A stretch of DNA of 64,000 nt. Source: Gammaproteobacteria bacterium (GTDB taxonomy: Bacteria; Pseudomonadota; Gammaproteobacteria; Natronospirales; REEB76). The notes beneath the pieces are model-generated. The model made no database searches. It was not told the DNA's origin and was given only the letters and a program-made list of their open reading frames with translations. A program made the position numbers and the translations under genes. Positions 9,316-20,600 of the stretch are shown here, piece by piece. The first letter of the stretch is position 1. The number at the start of each line of letters is the position of its first letter. The stretch covers positions 1 through 64,000 of the forward strand of contig JAGWOR010000007.1 in the NCBI GenBank assembly GCA_028870845.1, read 5' to 3'.

Positions 9316-10239
9316 ATGAGCAAACTGATTGGTCTTAAAATCGATGTGGATACCCTGCGCGGCACGCTGGAAGGTGTGCCGCAGCTGGTCTCTGTCCTGC
9401 GGAAGCACCAGGCGCAGGCCACTTTCCTGTTCAGCCTGGGTCCCGACAATACCGGCCGCGCCCTGCGGCGAATCTTCCGGCCGGGATTCCTCAAGAAAGT
9501 GTTTCGCACCAATGTGGCCGGCCATTACGGCCTCAAGACCCTGATGTACGGCACCCTGATTCCCGGTCCCGACATCGGAGTGAAGGCTACCGAGGCCATG
9601 CGCCGGGTGCGGGATGCGGGCTTCGAGGTGGGCATCCACACCTGGGACCACATCCGCTGGCAGGATTTCGTGGCGCGGCGCGACGCAGACTGGACCGCGC
9701 GCGAGTTCGGCAAGGCCGTGGACCGTTTCGGTCAGGTTTTCGGCTCTGCGCCCAAAACCTTCGGCGCCGCCGGCTGGCAGCTCAACGAGCATGTGCTGGC
9801 GCTGCAGCAGCAGTTCGGCTTCGATTACGCCAGTGATACCCGCGGCAGCTTTCCTTTTCTCCCCGCCATGGGCGGGCGCAGCTTCACCGTGCCGCAGCTG
9901 CCAACCACGCTGCCGACACTGGATGAGCTGGTCGGCGTGGATGGCATCACGGTTGAGAATGTGACGCAACACCTTTTGAAACTCACCGAACCGCTGCCGG
10001 TGCACGGTCATATATATACCCTGCACGCGGAACTGGAGGGCATGGCTTTGCAGCCGGTGTTTGAAGAGCTGCTGGCAGGCTGGAAACGACAAGGGTATGC
10101 GCTGGTGGCCACCCGCGAGATGGCGGCGAAACTGGATCGCAACTCGCTGCCGGTTCACCAGGTGGTCATGGGGGAAATTGCCGGACGCTCGGGCACGCTG
10201 GCGTTACAAGGTCCTAGGATTTCCGCCACTCCGGTATAA
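9316..10239 (+). CDS. arnD: 4-deoxy-4-formamido-L-arabinose-phosphoundecaprenol deformylase
   Basis: NodB-type carbohydrate esterase (CE4) that removes the formyl group from undecaprenyl-phosphate-Ara4FN, committing it to lipid A. Metal-binding and catalytic segments are KIDVDTLRG (Asp-X-Asp), FEVGIHTWDHIRWQD (His-X3-His) and FGAAGWQLNEHVL; the far end has HGHIYTLHAELEGM. Length 307 residues is normal. The gene completes the Arn pathway but is now 858 bp from its upstream neighbour because of the IS, whose transposase is antisense to the operon. Expression must read through the IS or use a promoter near its right end. Confidence 0.93.
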   Translation: MSKLIGLKIDVDTLRGTLEGVPQLVSVLRKHQAQATFLFSLGPDNTGRALRRIFRPGFLKKVFRTNVAGHYGLKTLMYGTLIPGPDIGVKATEAMRRVRDAGFEVGIHTWDHIRWQDFVARRDADWTAREFGKAVDRFGQVFGSAPKTFGAAGWQLNEHVLALQQQFGFDYASDTRGSFPFLPAMGGRSFTVPQLPTTLPTLDELVGVDGITVENVTQHLLKLTEPLPVHGHIYTLHAELEGMALQPVFEELLAGWKRQGYALVATREMAAKLDRNSLPVHQVVMGEIAGRSGTLALQGPRISATPV

Positions 10240-10334
10240 TTGTGCGTTCAAGGTATTCTCACGGCGGGCTATCGCCGTTTCGATGAATTCCTGTCGTAAT
10301 CGCATTGCAGCGCATATCCAAAAGGAACCATTCC

Positions 10335-11576
<1,242 letters not shown>

Positions 11577-11592
11577 GCCGCTTGCCAGCGCA

Positions 11593-11629
11593 GCCGGATG
11601 AAGCCACGATCAGGTGCGCTTCATCCGGC
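11593..11629. terminator. inverted repeat between convergent icd and poxB
   Basis: A perfect 11-bp inverted repeat, GCCGGATGAAG and CTTCATCCGGC, separated by 15 bp, lies in the 65-bp space between the convergent stops. A T-tract is weak on both sides, so it could be a bidirectional terminator or simply block read-through by hairpin formation. Confidence 0.6.
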
Positions 11630-11641
11630 CGGCTTTGCCGT

Positions 11642-13372
11642 TTACAAGTCGCCCAGGTATTTCAGGTTTTTCTCCAGGTGCTGCAGCACTTCCACACGCC
11701 GGCCCTCCAGCAGCATCCTGGCCTGACTGATGGTGTAGGCGCGCAATTGCTTCAGGCTGGTGTGGGGTGGCATGCCCACCGCATTGTGATCCGTGGTCAC
11801 GTCCACCAGCACCGGTCCGTCGTGGGCGAATGCTTCCTGTACGGCGCTATCCAGCTTGGCAGGGTCTTCCACACGGATTCCCTTGATACCGCAGGCTTCG
11901 GCAACCTGGGCGAACTTCGGATTGGGAAGGTCGGTCTGGTAGTCGGGGATGCCCGCCAGCTGCATTTCGATCTCCACCATGCCCAGCGAACCGTTGTTGA
12001 ACACCACCAGTTTCACCGGCAGCTGGTACTGCGCCACGGTCATGACGTCGCCCAGCAGCATGGAAATGCCGCCGTCGCCGCAGCAGGCCACCACCTGACG
12101 GCCACCGCCTGACAGAGCCGCACCGATGGCCTGGGGCATGGCGCTGGCCATGGAGCCATGGGAATAGGAGCCGAACAGACGGCGCTTGCCGGTGGCCCGC
12201 AGGTAGCGTCCCGCCCATACCGTGGTCATGCCGGTGTCGGAAGTGAATATGGCGTCGTCATCCGCATGCTTGTCGATGACCGAGGCCAGATACTCGGGGC
12301 TGATGGCGCCGGACTTGCCGCTATCCGCGGCATGTTTCTGCAGGCGCTCCCGGTCCCCGGCGCGCGCCGCCAGGCGGTCCTTGAGAAATTCAGCATCGCG
12401 TTTCTGTTTGATTTTTGGCAGCAGCGCATCCAGCGTAGGCCCGATGTCGCCGCACAGGCCCAGTTCCACGTGTACGCGCCGGCCCAAACGTTCCGGCCGG
12501 TCCAGGATCTGCGCCACCCTGGCCTTGGTCACCAGGAAATCCTTCCAGGGAAAGTCCGTGCCGAGCATCAACAGCACATCGCAGTCGCGGATTGCATCGG
12601 TGGTGGCCGTGCCGCCCAGGAAACCGGTCATGCCGGTATCGAAGGGATTGTCGTATTCCAGGAACATCTTGCCCTTGAGGGTATAGCCCACGGGAGCCTG
12701 GAGCCTGCCGGCCAGCTCCATTACCTGAGCGTGGGCACCGTCGCAGCCGATGCCGCCGTAGATCACCACCTTGCCTGCGCCGTTCAGCAGGCTGGCGAGC
12801 TTGGCCAGTTCCCCGTCAGCAGGGCGCACCAGCGTAGCCGGCCGGTACACCGGCGAGACGATGGCGGCCTCGTCCACGGGCTGGCTCAGCAGGTCGCCGC
12901 CAAAGCCGCATATACCCACGCCTTTCAGCGACAGGGCGTGCTGCATGGCCTGCTGCAGCATGCGCGGCGCCTGTTTCGGCGTCTGGGCCAGCTGGTTGTA
13001 ATAACTGCAGCCGTCGAACATGCGCAGATCGGTCTCCTGGAACGACTGCATGCCGTATTCCTCGCGCAGGATGGTGGAAGGCAATGCCAGCACCGGCGCG
13101 CCCCAGCGGTGCGCGTCATAGAGTGCGTTGATGAGATGCACGTGGCCGGGTCCCGAACTGCCGGCGCAGCAGCCAAATCCGCCCAGCACCCCCTCGGCCA
13201 TGGCCGCATAGGCCCCGGCTTCCTCGTGGCGCACGTGGATCCACTGGAGTCGGCCATCGCGACGCAGCGCGTCATTGAAAATATTCAGGCTATCACCGGT
13301 TACCCCATAGATACGCTTGATGCCGGCCTCGGCGATCATCGTCACCATTTGTTCAGCAACCGTTTTGGCCAT
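11642..13372 (-). CDS. poxB: pyruvate dehydrogenase (quinone), PoxB-like ThDP enzyme
   Basis: ThDP- and FAD-dependent peripheral membrane enzyme that oxidises pyruvate to acetate and CO2 and passes electrons to ubiquinone. N-terminal features IKRIYGVTGDSLNIFND, RHEEAGAYAAMAEG (catalytic Glu) and GSSGPGHVHLINALYDA follow E. coli PoxB. The ThDP motif is CCGDGGISMLLGDV through VVFNNGSLGMVEIE. The C-terminus, where PoxB binds membranes, is an amphipathic-looking VEVLQHLEKNLKYLGDL. The start is ATG 13372, with GGAGG 8 nt upstream; length 576 residues against 572 in E. coli. A related acetolactate-synthase-like enzyme is possible but less likely. Confidence 0.88.
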   Translation of the reverse strand: MAKTVAEQMVTMIAEAGIKRIYGVTGDSLNIFNDALRRDGRLQWIHVRHEEAGAYAAMAEGVLGGFGCCAGSSGPGHVHLINALYDAHRWGAPVLALPSTILREEYGMQSFQETDLRMFDGCSYYNQLAQTPKQAPRMLQQAMQHALSLKGVGICGFGGDLLSQPVDEAAIVSPVYRPATLVRPADGELAKLASLLNGAGKVVIYGGIGCDGAHAQVMELAGRLQAPVGYTLKGKMFLEYDNPFDTGMTGFLGGTATTDAIRDCDVLLMLGTDFPWKDFLVTKARVAQILDRPERLGRRVHVELGLCGDIGPTLDALLPKIKQKRDAEFLKDRLAARAGDRERLQKHAADSGKSGAISPEYLASVIDKHADDDAIFTSDTGMTTVWAGRYLRATGKRRLFGSYSHGSMASAMPQAIGAALSGGGRQVVACCGDGGISMLLGDVMTVAQYQLPVKLVVFNNGSLGMVEIEMQLAGIPDYQTDLPNPKFAQVAEACGIKGIRVEDPAKLDSAVQEAFAHDGPVLVDVTTDHNAVGMPPHTSLKQLRAYTISQARMLLEGRRVEVLQHLEKNLKYLGDL

Positions 13373-13506
13373 CACCCTGTCCTCCAAATTTCCGAGAAAT
13401 ATAATTGCATTGAATATGCGACTCTACACTGCATTCTTAACCGAACCAACCATAGGGTTATTGTTCAGCAATAGTTCGCTGCAGAATGCAAGCATCACGG
13501 AAAAAC

Positions 13507-13524
13507 GGCGGCCATCAGGCCGCC
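13507..13524 (-). terminator. intrinsic terminator of the S9 peptidase gene
   Basis: On the minus strand a GC-rich stem GGCGGCC with loop TGAT and GGCCGCC is followed at once by a run of T (GTTTTT). It lies about 30 bp after the peptidase stop and before poxB, so the two minus-strand genes are separate transcription units. Confidence 0.8.
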
Positions 13525-13552
13525 ATTGTGTGTAGGATCAGCAATATTTTGT

Positions 13553-15655
13553 TTACTGCGGTGAAGTCCAGCGCTTCAGCCATGCCAGCACGATTGCATG
13601 CCATTGCACGCTGTTTTGCGGCTTCTGCACGAAGTGCGACTCATCCGGGAAGTTGAGGAATTCGCTGGGAATGCCGCGGCGCTGCAGCGCGGTGAATGCG
13701 CCCAGTCCCTGTGACAGGGGGATACGGTAGTCATGGTTGCTGTGCACCACCAGCATCGGCACGCGCCAGTTTTTGACGTGATCCAGTGGATTGAATTTTT
13801 CGTAACCTGCCGGATGCAGGTACTGGGGACCGCCGTTTTCGTGTTCCTCAAACCACAGCTCGTCGGTAGCGTAGTACATCATGCGTGTATCGAACACGCC
13901 GTCGTGATCCACCAGGCATTTCCACGGCTTGTTCCACACGCCCGCGATCCAGTACACCATGTATCCGCCGTAGCTGGCGCCCAGCGCGCAGGCGCGGTGC
14001 GCATCCAGGAAGGGATACTTGTGCAACGCCGCGGCCCAGCCCTTTTGCAGGTCTTCCAGCGGCCGGTCGCCCCAGTGTTGTGAGATGGCGTCGGTAAACG
14101 CCTGGCCGTAGCCGGTGGAGCCGTGGAAATTGACGGCCACCACCGCGAACCCGGCGCCGGCATAGACTTCCGGGTTCCAGCGGTAGTGGAACTCGTCATT
14201 CCAGGCTCCCTGGGGGCCGCCGTGAATCAGGAATGCCACCGGATACTTTCTGCCTGCCACATAATTTACCGGCGGGATTACATAGCCGTGCACCGTGTCC
14301 CCATGCCATCCCTTGAACGTGAACCAGTGCGCGGGTGAGAAGCGAATATCGGCAAGTTGGGCGGCGTTGATACGCGTGACCTGTTTAAGGTTCGTGCCAC
14401 CCGCATTGAGCATGTACAGATCTGCCGGGTGCTGGAAATCGGCGCGCGCCGCCAGGATGTGATCGCCCACCGCATCGAAGCCGTACACTGTGCCATCACT
14501 CAACAGGCGTGACACCTTGCCGCTGGCGACATTCACGGCGAACAGCGCGTGGTTGCCGTCATCGTCAGCGGTGGTGTAGAGGGTTTTCCCGTCGGGTGAA
14601 ATCTGCAGCGCTCCGGCGCTGCGATCCCAGCGGGTATCCACCTCATGGGTGGCGCCGGTTATAAGGTTGCGTGCCAGGATCGCAAAGCGGTCGGATTCGA
14701 AACCCGGGGTTTTCTGGGCCAGGTAGTACAGGGTTTTGCCGTCAGGAGACACCAGCGGGAATCCATCCCAGGCAGGATTTTTCGCGGTCAGGTCCCTGGG
14801 GCGGGCGGAGCCGTCCGCCGGCACGGAATACACATTGAAATTGGTGGTCCAGGCTTCACTGGAGCCGCCTACCTTGGTGTCAAAGTACACGGTCTTGCCG
14901 TCGGGCGAGAACGTATATTCGCTGGCGTCGCCTTCGGGTTTGGAGGGAATGTCGCCGTGGATGCCACGCGTCAGCCACAACGGTTCACCTTCGAGTTTTC
15001 CATCCGTACCCAGGGCGGCAATGAAAAGCTGTGAGCGGCGGCCGTTCATCCATACGTCCCAATGACGCACGAACAAGTGGGTGTATAGGCGGCCAGTAGC
15101 TTTGTTTGCGGCTGCGGCTCCCAACGTCCTGTCTCCCGCCGCACTTGCACGTCCCTGTGCATCGCGTTCATCCAGACGTGCTTTGGTGCAGGCGATGTCC
15201 TTGCAATCGGTAAACACGTCCATGGAAAGCAACACGTGCCGGCCATCGGGCGAGAGTCTGTAATTGTTGATGTCCAGTGGCAGTTTGCTGACCTGCTGTG
15301 GATTGCTTCCATGCATAGCCACACTCCAAAGCTGCATGGAGCCAGATTTGGCGGAGAGAAAATACAGGGTATTTCCATCCGGCGACCAGTGCGGGCTGTT
15401 GCCGGCCATGATTTTCCGCGGCTGTTCGCCAGGCTTGTTCAGATCCAGCACCCAGATGCTGGTGGCGCCCTTGTTGGCTGCATAGTCGGTCTGCCGCAGG
15501 CTGAACGCCGCCATTGATCCGTCCGGCGAGAGCTGCGGATCGGACAACCGCTGCATCATCACCAGGTCGTGGGCATTAAATGGGTGGCTTGCGGCGGACG
15601 CCATTGCAGGGCCTGTGAGCAGCAACGCTGCCATTGCCATGTACGACAGTTTCAT
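13553..15655 (-). CDS. exported S9 family peptidase (acylaminoacyl-peptidase/DPP-like)
   Basis: Prolyl-oligopeptidase-family serine peptidase with an N-terminal signal peptide (MKLSYMAMAALLLTGPAMASA, cleaved after ASA), so probably periplasmic. A WD40-like beta-propeller of about 400 residues follows, with repeated SPDGK(T/H) motifs. The C-terminal hydrolase domain has the nucleophile in GASYGGYMVY (about residue 560), Asp in HSNHDYRIPLSQ and His in DESHFVQKP. Start ATG 15655 with a GGGGG upstream is favoured over the longer frame because it begins exactly at the signal peptide. Length 700 residues. Substrates are likely short peptides. Confidence 0.9.
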   Translation of the reverse strand: MKLSYMAMAALLLTGPAMASAASHPFNAHDLVMMQRLSDPQLSPDGSMAAFSLRQTDYAANKGATSIWVLDLNKPGEQPRKIMAGNSPHWSPDGNTLYFLSAKSGSMQLWSVAMHGSNPQQVSKLPLDINNYRLSPDGRHVLLSMDVFTDCKDIACTKARLDERDAQGRASAAGDRTLGAAAANKATGRLYTHLFVRHWDVWMNGRRSQLFIAALGTDGKLEGEPLWLTRGIHGDIPSKPEGDASEYTFSPDGKTVYFDTKVGGSSEAWTTNFNVYSVPADGSARPRDLTAKNPAWDGFPLVSPDGKTLYYLAQKTPGFESDRFAILARNLITGATHEVDTRWDRSAGALQISPDGKTLYTTADDDGNHALFAVNVASGKVSRLLSDGTVYGFDAVGDHILAARADFQHPADLYMLNAGGTNLKQVTRINAAQLADIRFSPAHWFTFKGWHGDTVHGYVIPPVNYVAGRKYPVAFLIHGGPQGAWNDEFHYRWNPEVYAGAGFAVVAVNFHGSTGYGQAFTDAISQHWGDRPLEDLQKGWAAALHKYPFLDAHRACALGASYGGYMVYWIAGVWNKPWKCLVDHDGVFDTRMMYYATDELWFEEHENGGPQYLHPAGYEKFNPLDHVKNWRVPMLVVHSNHDYRIPLSQGLGAFTALQRRGIPSEFLNFPDESHFVQKPQNSVQWHAIVLAWLKRWTSPQ

Positions 15656-15889
15656 GAGAAACCCCCGGAATTGGTTTTTTAAATCAAAGGCATACGGTAT
15701 TTTCCGTGCGCTCGGAACTAGGGTAGGGCATTTCAATACGGTTTACCATACAAGCCGGCTGTCCGGCGTTACAGGACTCCGGTTCCTAATTTTTTTATCC
15801 GGTGTGGTTGGATGGAAAAGCCGGTTCATGGCCAAGATGCAAGCCGGCCATTAGACTAAGGCCATTATGTTCGCAGTGTGGAGAGATTG

Positions 15890-16816
15890 ATGGCCAAAGG
15901 CACCCATGATTACCAGCCGGATGCCCGCAATGCGGACATCAAAATCAACGTCAACGGTGAACTGTTGCCACGTGCCGACGCCAAGATCTCGGTGTTTGAC
16001 AGCGGCTACGTCCTGGGCGACGGGGTTTGGGAAGGGCTGCGGTTGCATGCCGGCGGCCTGCCGTTTCTGGATCAGCACCTGGACCGGCTGTACGAGGGCG
16101 CGAAAGCACTGGATCTGGATATCGGCCTCAACCGGAAGCAGCTTACCGCGCGTTTAGTCGAGACCCTGCGCGCCAACCAGATGCAGGATGGCGTCCATAT
16201 CCGGTTGATGGTAACCCGCGGCGTGAAATCCACCCCGCACCAGGATCCGCGCTTCGTCATCGGTTCCGCCACGGTGGTGATCATTCCGGAATACAAGACC
16301 CCGCTGCCGGCCACCGTGGAGCAGGGCATTCGCCTGTTCACCGTGCATGTGCGCCGTGGTGCGCCGGACGTGCAGGATCCGAAACTCAACAGCCATTCCA
16401 AGCTGAATTGTGTGCTGGCCTGCATCCAGGCAAGCAAGGCCGGTTACGACGAAGCGCTGATGCTGGATCCGCATGGCTTCGTGGCCACCTGCAATTCAAC
16501 CCACTTTTTCATAGTTAGGAAGGGTGAAGTGTGGACTTCCACCGGCAAGTACTGTCTTGGCGGCATCACACGCGCCAATGTCATCCGGCTGTGCCGCGAA
16601 CACGGCATCCCGGTCTGTGAAAAGGACTTCAGCCTGACCGATGTGTACGGGGCCGAAGAAGCCTTCGTCACCGGCACGTTCGCCGGCCTGGTGCCGGTCA
16701 CGGAAATCGATGGACGGATGATGGGTGACGGCAAACGCGGTCCCATGGTGCAGCGCTTGCAGCAGTTGTACATGGAACTGGTGCAGCAGGAGAGCAAACA
16801 GAGTCCGCGGGTATGA
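15890..16816 (+). CDS. class IV PLP aminotransferase (BCAT/D-amino acid aminotransferase-like)
   Basis: Fold type IV PLP protein of 308 residues. SVFDSGYVLGDGVWEGLRLH, HIRLMVTRGVKS, the likely PLP lysine in DPKLNSHSKLNCVLA, and GGITRANVIRLC near the phosphate site are all present. The sequence is closest, from memory, to the C-terminal half of plant branched-chain-amino-acid-aminotransferase-like proteins (Arabidopsis At3g05190/At5g27410 type), whose N-terminal half resembles the next gene. ATG 15890 follows GGAG. The last codons overlap the next start (ATGA), so the two products are likely made in equal amounts. The substrate is unknown. Confidence 0.85.
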   Translation: MAKGTHDYQPDARNADIKINVNGELLPRADAKISVFDSGYVLGDGVWEGLRLHAGGLPFLDQHLDRLYEGAKALDLDIGLNRKQLTARLVETLRANQMQDGVHIRLMVTRGVKSTPHQDPRFVIGSATVVIIPEYKTPLPATVEQGIRLFTVHVRRGAPDVQDPKLNSHSKLNCVLACIQASKAGYDEALMLDPHGFVATCNSTHFFIVRKGEVWTSTGKYCLGGITRANVIRLCREHGIPVCEKDFSLTDVYGAEEAFVTGTFAGLVPVTEIDGRMMGDGKRGPMVQRLQQLYMELVQQESKQSPRV

Positions 16817-17550
16817 AGGGATTGCGCATCGCCATGTGGTCCGGCCCGCGCAATATTTCCACCGCCATGATGCGTGCCTGGGAAAACCGCCGGGATACTG
16901 CGGTGATCGACGAGCCTTTCTACGCCTATTACCTGCTGAATACCGCTACCAATCATCCGGGCCGTGATGAGGTGCTGGCCTCACAATCCACCGACTGGCG
17001 GGCAGTGGCGAGCATGCTCGCCGGGCCGATTCCGGGCGGCAAGACCATCTGGTATCAGAAGCACATGACCCAGCACATCCTGCCCGACATGCCCTTGGAC
17101 TGGCTGGACGGACTGGTGAACTGTTTCCTGATCCGCGCCCCCCGGGAGGTGGTGGTTTCTTTCACCGCCATTCGTCCGGATGCCGCCATCTGGGAACTGG
17201 GCTTCGAGCAGCAACTGCGCATTTTCGAGCACGTGTGCCGGCAGAATGCCGGTGTGCCGCCCATCGTGGATGCCGCCGACATTCTGAAAGATCCCGCCGG
17301 CATGCTGCACGCCTTATGCACGCGCCTGGACGTGCCATTCAGCGAACGCATGCTCCACTGGCCGGCGGGTAAGCGTGCCAGCGACGGCGTATGGGCCAAG
17401 TACTGGTATCAGGCGGTGGAGCGCTCCACCGGCTTCGACACGTACAAACCCCGAAAGCCTGAACTCAGCGCCTTCCAGAAGCGCCTGGTGGAGCAATGCC
17501 AGCCGTTATATGAACGCCTGTGGACCCAGAGGATCTTGCCGGCGGCTTGA
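16813..17550 (+). CDS. sulfotransferase-like protein, partner of the class IV aminotransferase
   Basis: 245-residue P-loop protein. The N-terminus IAMWSGPRNISTAMMRAWE is a PAPS-binding-type loop (WSGPRN-STAM), followed by VIDEPFYAYYL; the 3'-phosphate-binding-like segment is NCFLIRAPREVVVSF. VWAKYWYQAVERSTGF near the C-terminus is typical of this subgroup. The annotation sulfotransferase is by fold; no sulfated product is known. It is translationally coupled to the aminotransferase, and the same two domains are fused in reverse order in a plant protein, which argues for one shared function. Confidence 0.8.
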   Translation: MKGLRIAMWSGPRNISTAMMRAWENRRDTAVIDEPFYAYYLLNTATNHPGRDEVLASQSTDWRAVASMLAGPIPGGKTIWYQKHMTQHILPDMPLDWLDGLVNCFLIRAPREVVVSFTAIRPDAAIWELGFEQQLRIFEHVCRQNAGVPPIVDAADILKDPAGMLHALCTRLDVPFSERMLHWPAGKRASDGVWAKYWYQAVERSTGFDTYKPRKPELSAFQKRLVEQCQPLYERLWTQRILPAA

Positions 17551-17647
17551 GTGGTCAGGGTATTTCCCGCGCCGTTTCAGTAAAATACGCGATTGCCCGA
17601 CCCGACCGGCATCATCCGGGCGGCCCTACCCCTGTTCCGGAGCCTGC

Positions 17648-20600
17648 ATGTCCCAGCCCGCTGAATCCCGACCCGCACCGCGCACCGCTTTTATTTTTGA
17701 GGGCGAAACGCCGGTGCTCGAGCCTTTGCGTTCCGCCATCAACGAACTGAACCTGGCCGACGAAACCCGGTGTGTGAACGAGCTGCTGGCGCAGGCGAAA
17801 CTGGATGCCGCTGCCCGGCAGCGCATCCAGGAGCAGGCCACACACCTGGTGGAGGCGGTGCGCAGCAACCGTTCTGGGAAAGGCGGGGTGGAGGCATTCC
17901 TGCGCCAGTATGACCTGTCCTCCCAGGAGGGCATGGTGCTCATGTGCCTGGCCGAGGCTCTGCTGCGCATACCGGACGCGGATACCGCGGATAAACTGAT
18001 CCGCGACAAGCTATTGAGCGGCAAGTGGCAGGAACACCTGGGTGAAAGCTCTTCGTTATTCGTGAATGCCTCCACCTGGGGATTGATGCTGACCGGGAAG
18101 CTCATCGCGCTAGACCGCAGCGTGGAGAAAAACCTCTCGAGCTACATGGCAAAAATGGCGACCCGCATCGGCGAGCCGGTGATTCGCAGCGCTTTCCGCC
18201 AGGCCATGCGCATCATGGGCCACCAGTTCGTCATGGGACGCAGTATCGAGGAAGCGCTCAAGCGCGCCGTCAGCCAGGAGCATCGTGACTTCCGTCATTC
18301 CTACGACATGCTGGGTGAAGCCGCGCTCACTGCCCGGGATGCGCAGCGTTATTTCGATGACTATAGCCGTGCCATCGACATCATTGGCGCAAGCTTCGAT
18401 AAAAACATGAACGTTTTCGCCGCCCCAGGAATCTCGGTGAAACTTTCGGCATTGCATCCGCGCTATGAATACGCCCAACGTGAGCGGGTGATGCGGGAAC
18501 TGGTGCCCAGGCTGCTGGCGCTGGCGGAACGCGCGGCCCGTTACAACATGGGCATGACCGTGGATGCGGAAGAGGCCGACCGCCTGGATTTATCGCTGGA
18601 TGTATTCGAGGCGGTATACCGCTCGCCATCCCTGAAAGGCTGGGAAGGTTTTGGTGTTGCCGTGCAGGCTTACCAGAAACGCGGCATCCGCGTAATCGAC
18701 TGGCTGCAGGCCATGGCCATGGCCAGGGACAGCAAGCGCCGCATGCCGGTGCGTCTGGTGAAAGGCGCCTACTGGGACAGCGAAATCAAGCGTGCCCAGG
18801 AACGCGGCCTGCAGGGCTATCCGGTCTTCACCCGCAAGGCCAACACCGATGTTGCCTATCTGGCCTGCGCGCGCAAACTCATGGGCATGCGTGACTGGCT
18901 GTATCCCATGTTCGCCACCCACAACGCCCATACCCTGGCCAGCGTCTTGGAAATGTCCGGCGGCAAACCGGAATATGAATTTCAGCGACTGCACGGCATG
19001 GGTGAAGAGTTGTATTCGGAAGCCATGAAAACCGGCAAGCATCAAGTGAACTGCCGCGTGTATGCGCCGGTCGGCAATCACAAGGACTTGCTGCCTTATC
19101 TGGTGCGCCGGCTGCTGGAGAACGGTTCCAATACTTCGTTTGTCAACCGCATCATCGATGAGAAAGTGCCGGTGGCCTCCATCGTTTCCGACCCGGTGGC
19201 GGAAGTGGAGGCCCTGGCTGAAAAACCGCACCCACGCATCCCACTGCCGGCGGATATCTACGGAACCGCGCGCCGTAATTCACGCGGCCTGAATCTTACG
19301 GATGTGGAAGTGCTGACGCGCCTGTCCCGGGACATGGAGCACAGCATGCGGCGCGAGTGGCATGCAGCGCCCATCGTGGGCGGCAAGGAATTTGACGGCA
19401 AGCAAAAGCCCTCGCTCAATCCGGCGGACAACAGCCAGACCGTGGGCCTGATCCGGGAAGCGGATGCCGACACCATCCGCAAGGCAGTGGATCTGGCGGT
19501 GGCTGCGCAACCGGCTTGGGACCGGACGCCCGCCGCGGAACGCGCCCGCATCCTGCGTCGTGCCTCGGATCTGTTTGAGGAGCATGCCGCCGAACTCATG
19601 GCGCTGTGTGTGCGCGAAGCCGGCAAAAGCATTCCGGATTCACTCTCCGAAGTGCGCGAAGCAGTGGATTACCTGCGTTACTACGCAGAGCGGGCGGAGG
19701 AGGATTTCGGCAAGCCCCTGCGGCTGCCCGGTCCAACCGGAGAATCCAACGAGTTATGGCTGCAGGGCCGCGGCGTGTTCGTGTGCATCAGCCCGTGGAA
19801 TTTCCCGCTGGCGATTTTTACCGGCCAAATGAGCGCGGCTCTGGCGGCCGGCAACGCGGTACTGGTGAAGCCGGCCGAACAGACCTCGCTGATCGGCGCC
19901 CAGGCCGTGCGCCTGCTGCACGCGGCCGGAGTGCCCGGGGACGTGCTGCATTTCATCCCGGGGCGCGGTTCGGTGGTGGGACAAAATGCGGTTGCGGATC
20001 CGCGCATCGCCGGTGTGGCGTTCACCGGTTCCACGGAAACTGCCAAGGTCATCCACCAGACGCTTGCCAACCGGGATGGTGTGATCCCCGCACTGATCGC
20101 CGAGACCGGCGGCCAGAATGCCATGCTGGTGGATTCCTCGGCGCTGCCGGAACAGGTGGTGCTGGACGTGGTCAGTAGCGCTTTCAACAGCGCCGGGCAG
20201 CGCTGTTCTGCCCTGCGGGTGCTGTTCGTGCAGGAGGAAATTGCCGAGCGCGTCATCGAAGTATTGTGCGGGTATCTGGACGAGTTGCGTATCGGCGATC
20301 CGGCGTTTATTGACACTGACGTGGGCCCGGTGATCGACGCTGCGTCCAAACAGGATCTGGACAAACACAAGGAGTGGATCAAGACCCAGGGCAAGGTGCT
20401 GCGCGAACTCAAACTGCCGGCTGCTTGCGCGCACGGCACCTATGTGACTCCCATGGCGGTGGAGCTTCCGTCATTGGATGTCCTGAAGCGCGAAGTATTC
20501 GGCCCGGTACTGCACGTGATCCGTTTCAAGTCCAGCGAGCTGGATGCGGTGATCGACAGCATCAATCACACCGGCTATGGACTGACGCTGGGCGTGCATT

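Noticed and set aside
9076-10158. 360-residue minus-strand frame opposite arnD
   Set aside because: Runs across the IS end and arnD; no homology and incompatible with the intact arnD frame.
12158-13474. 438-residue plus-strand frame opposite poxB
   Set aside because: Its content is the antisense of a well-conserved ThDP enzyme and shows no motif of its own.
17375-17647. N-terminal extension of putA as a DNA-binding domain
   Set aside because: These 91 codons overlap the sulfotransferase-like gene and do not resemble a ribbon-helix-helix; ATG 17648 has a proper ribosome binding site.
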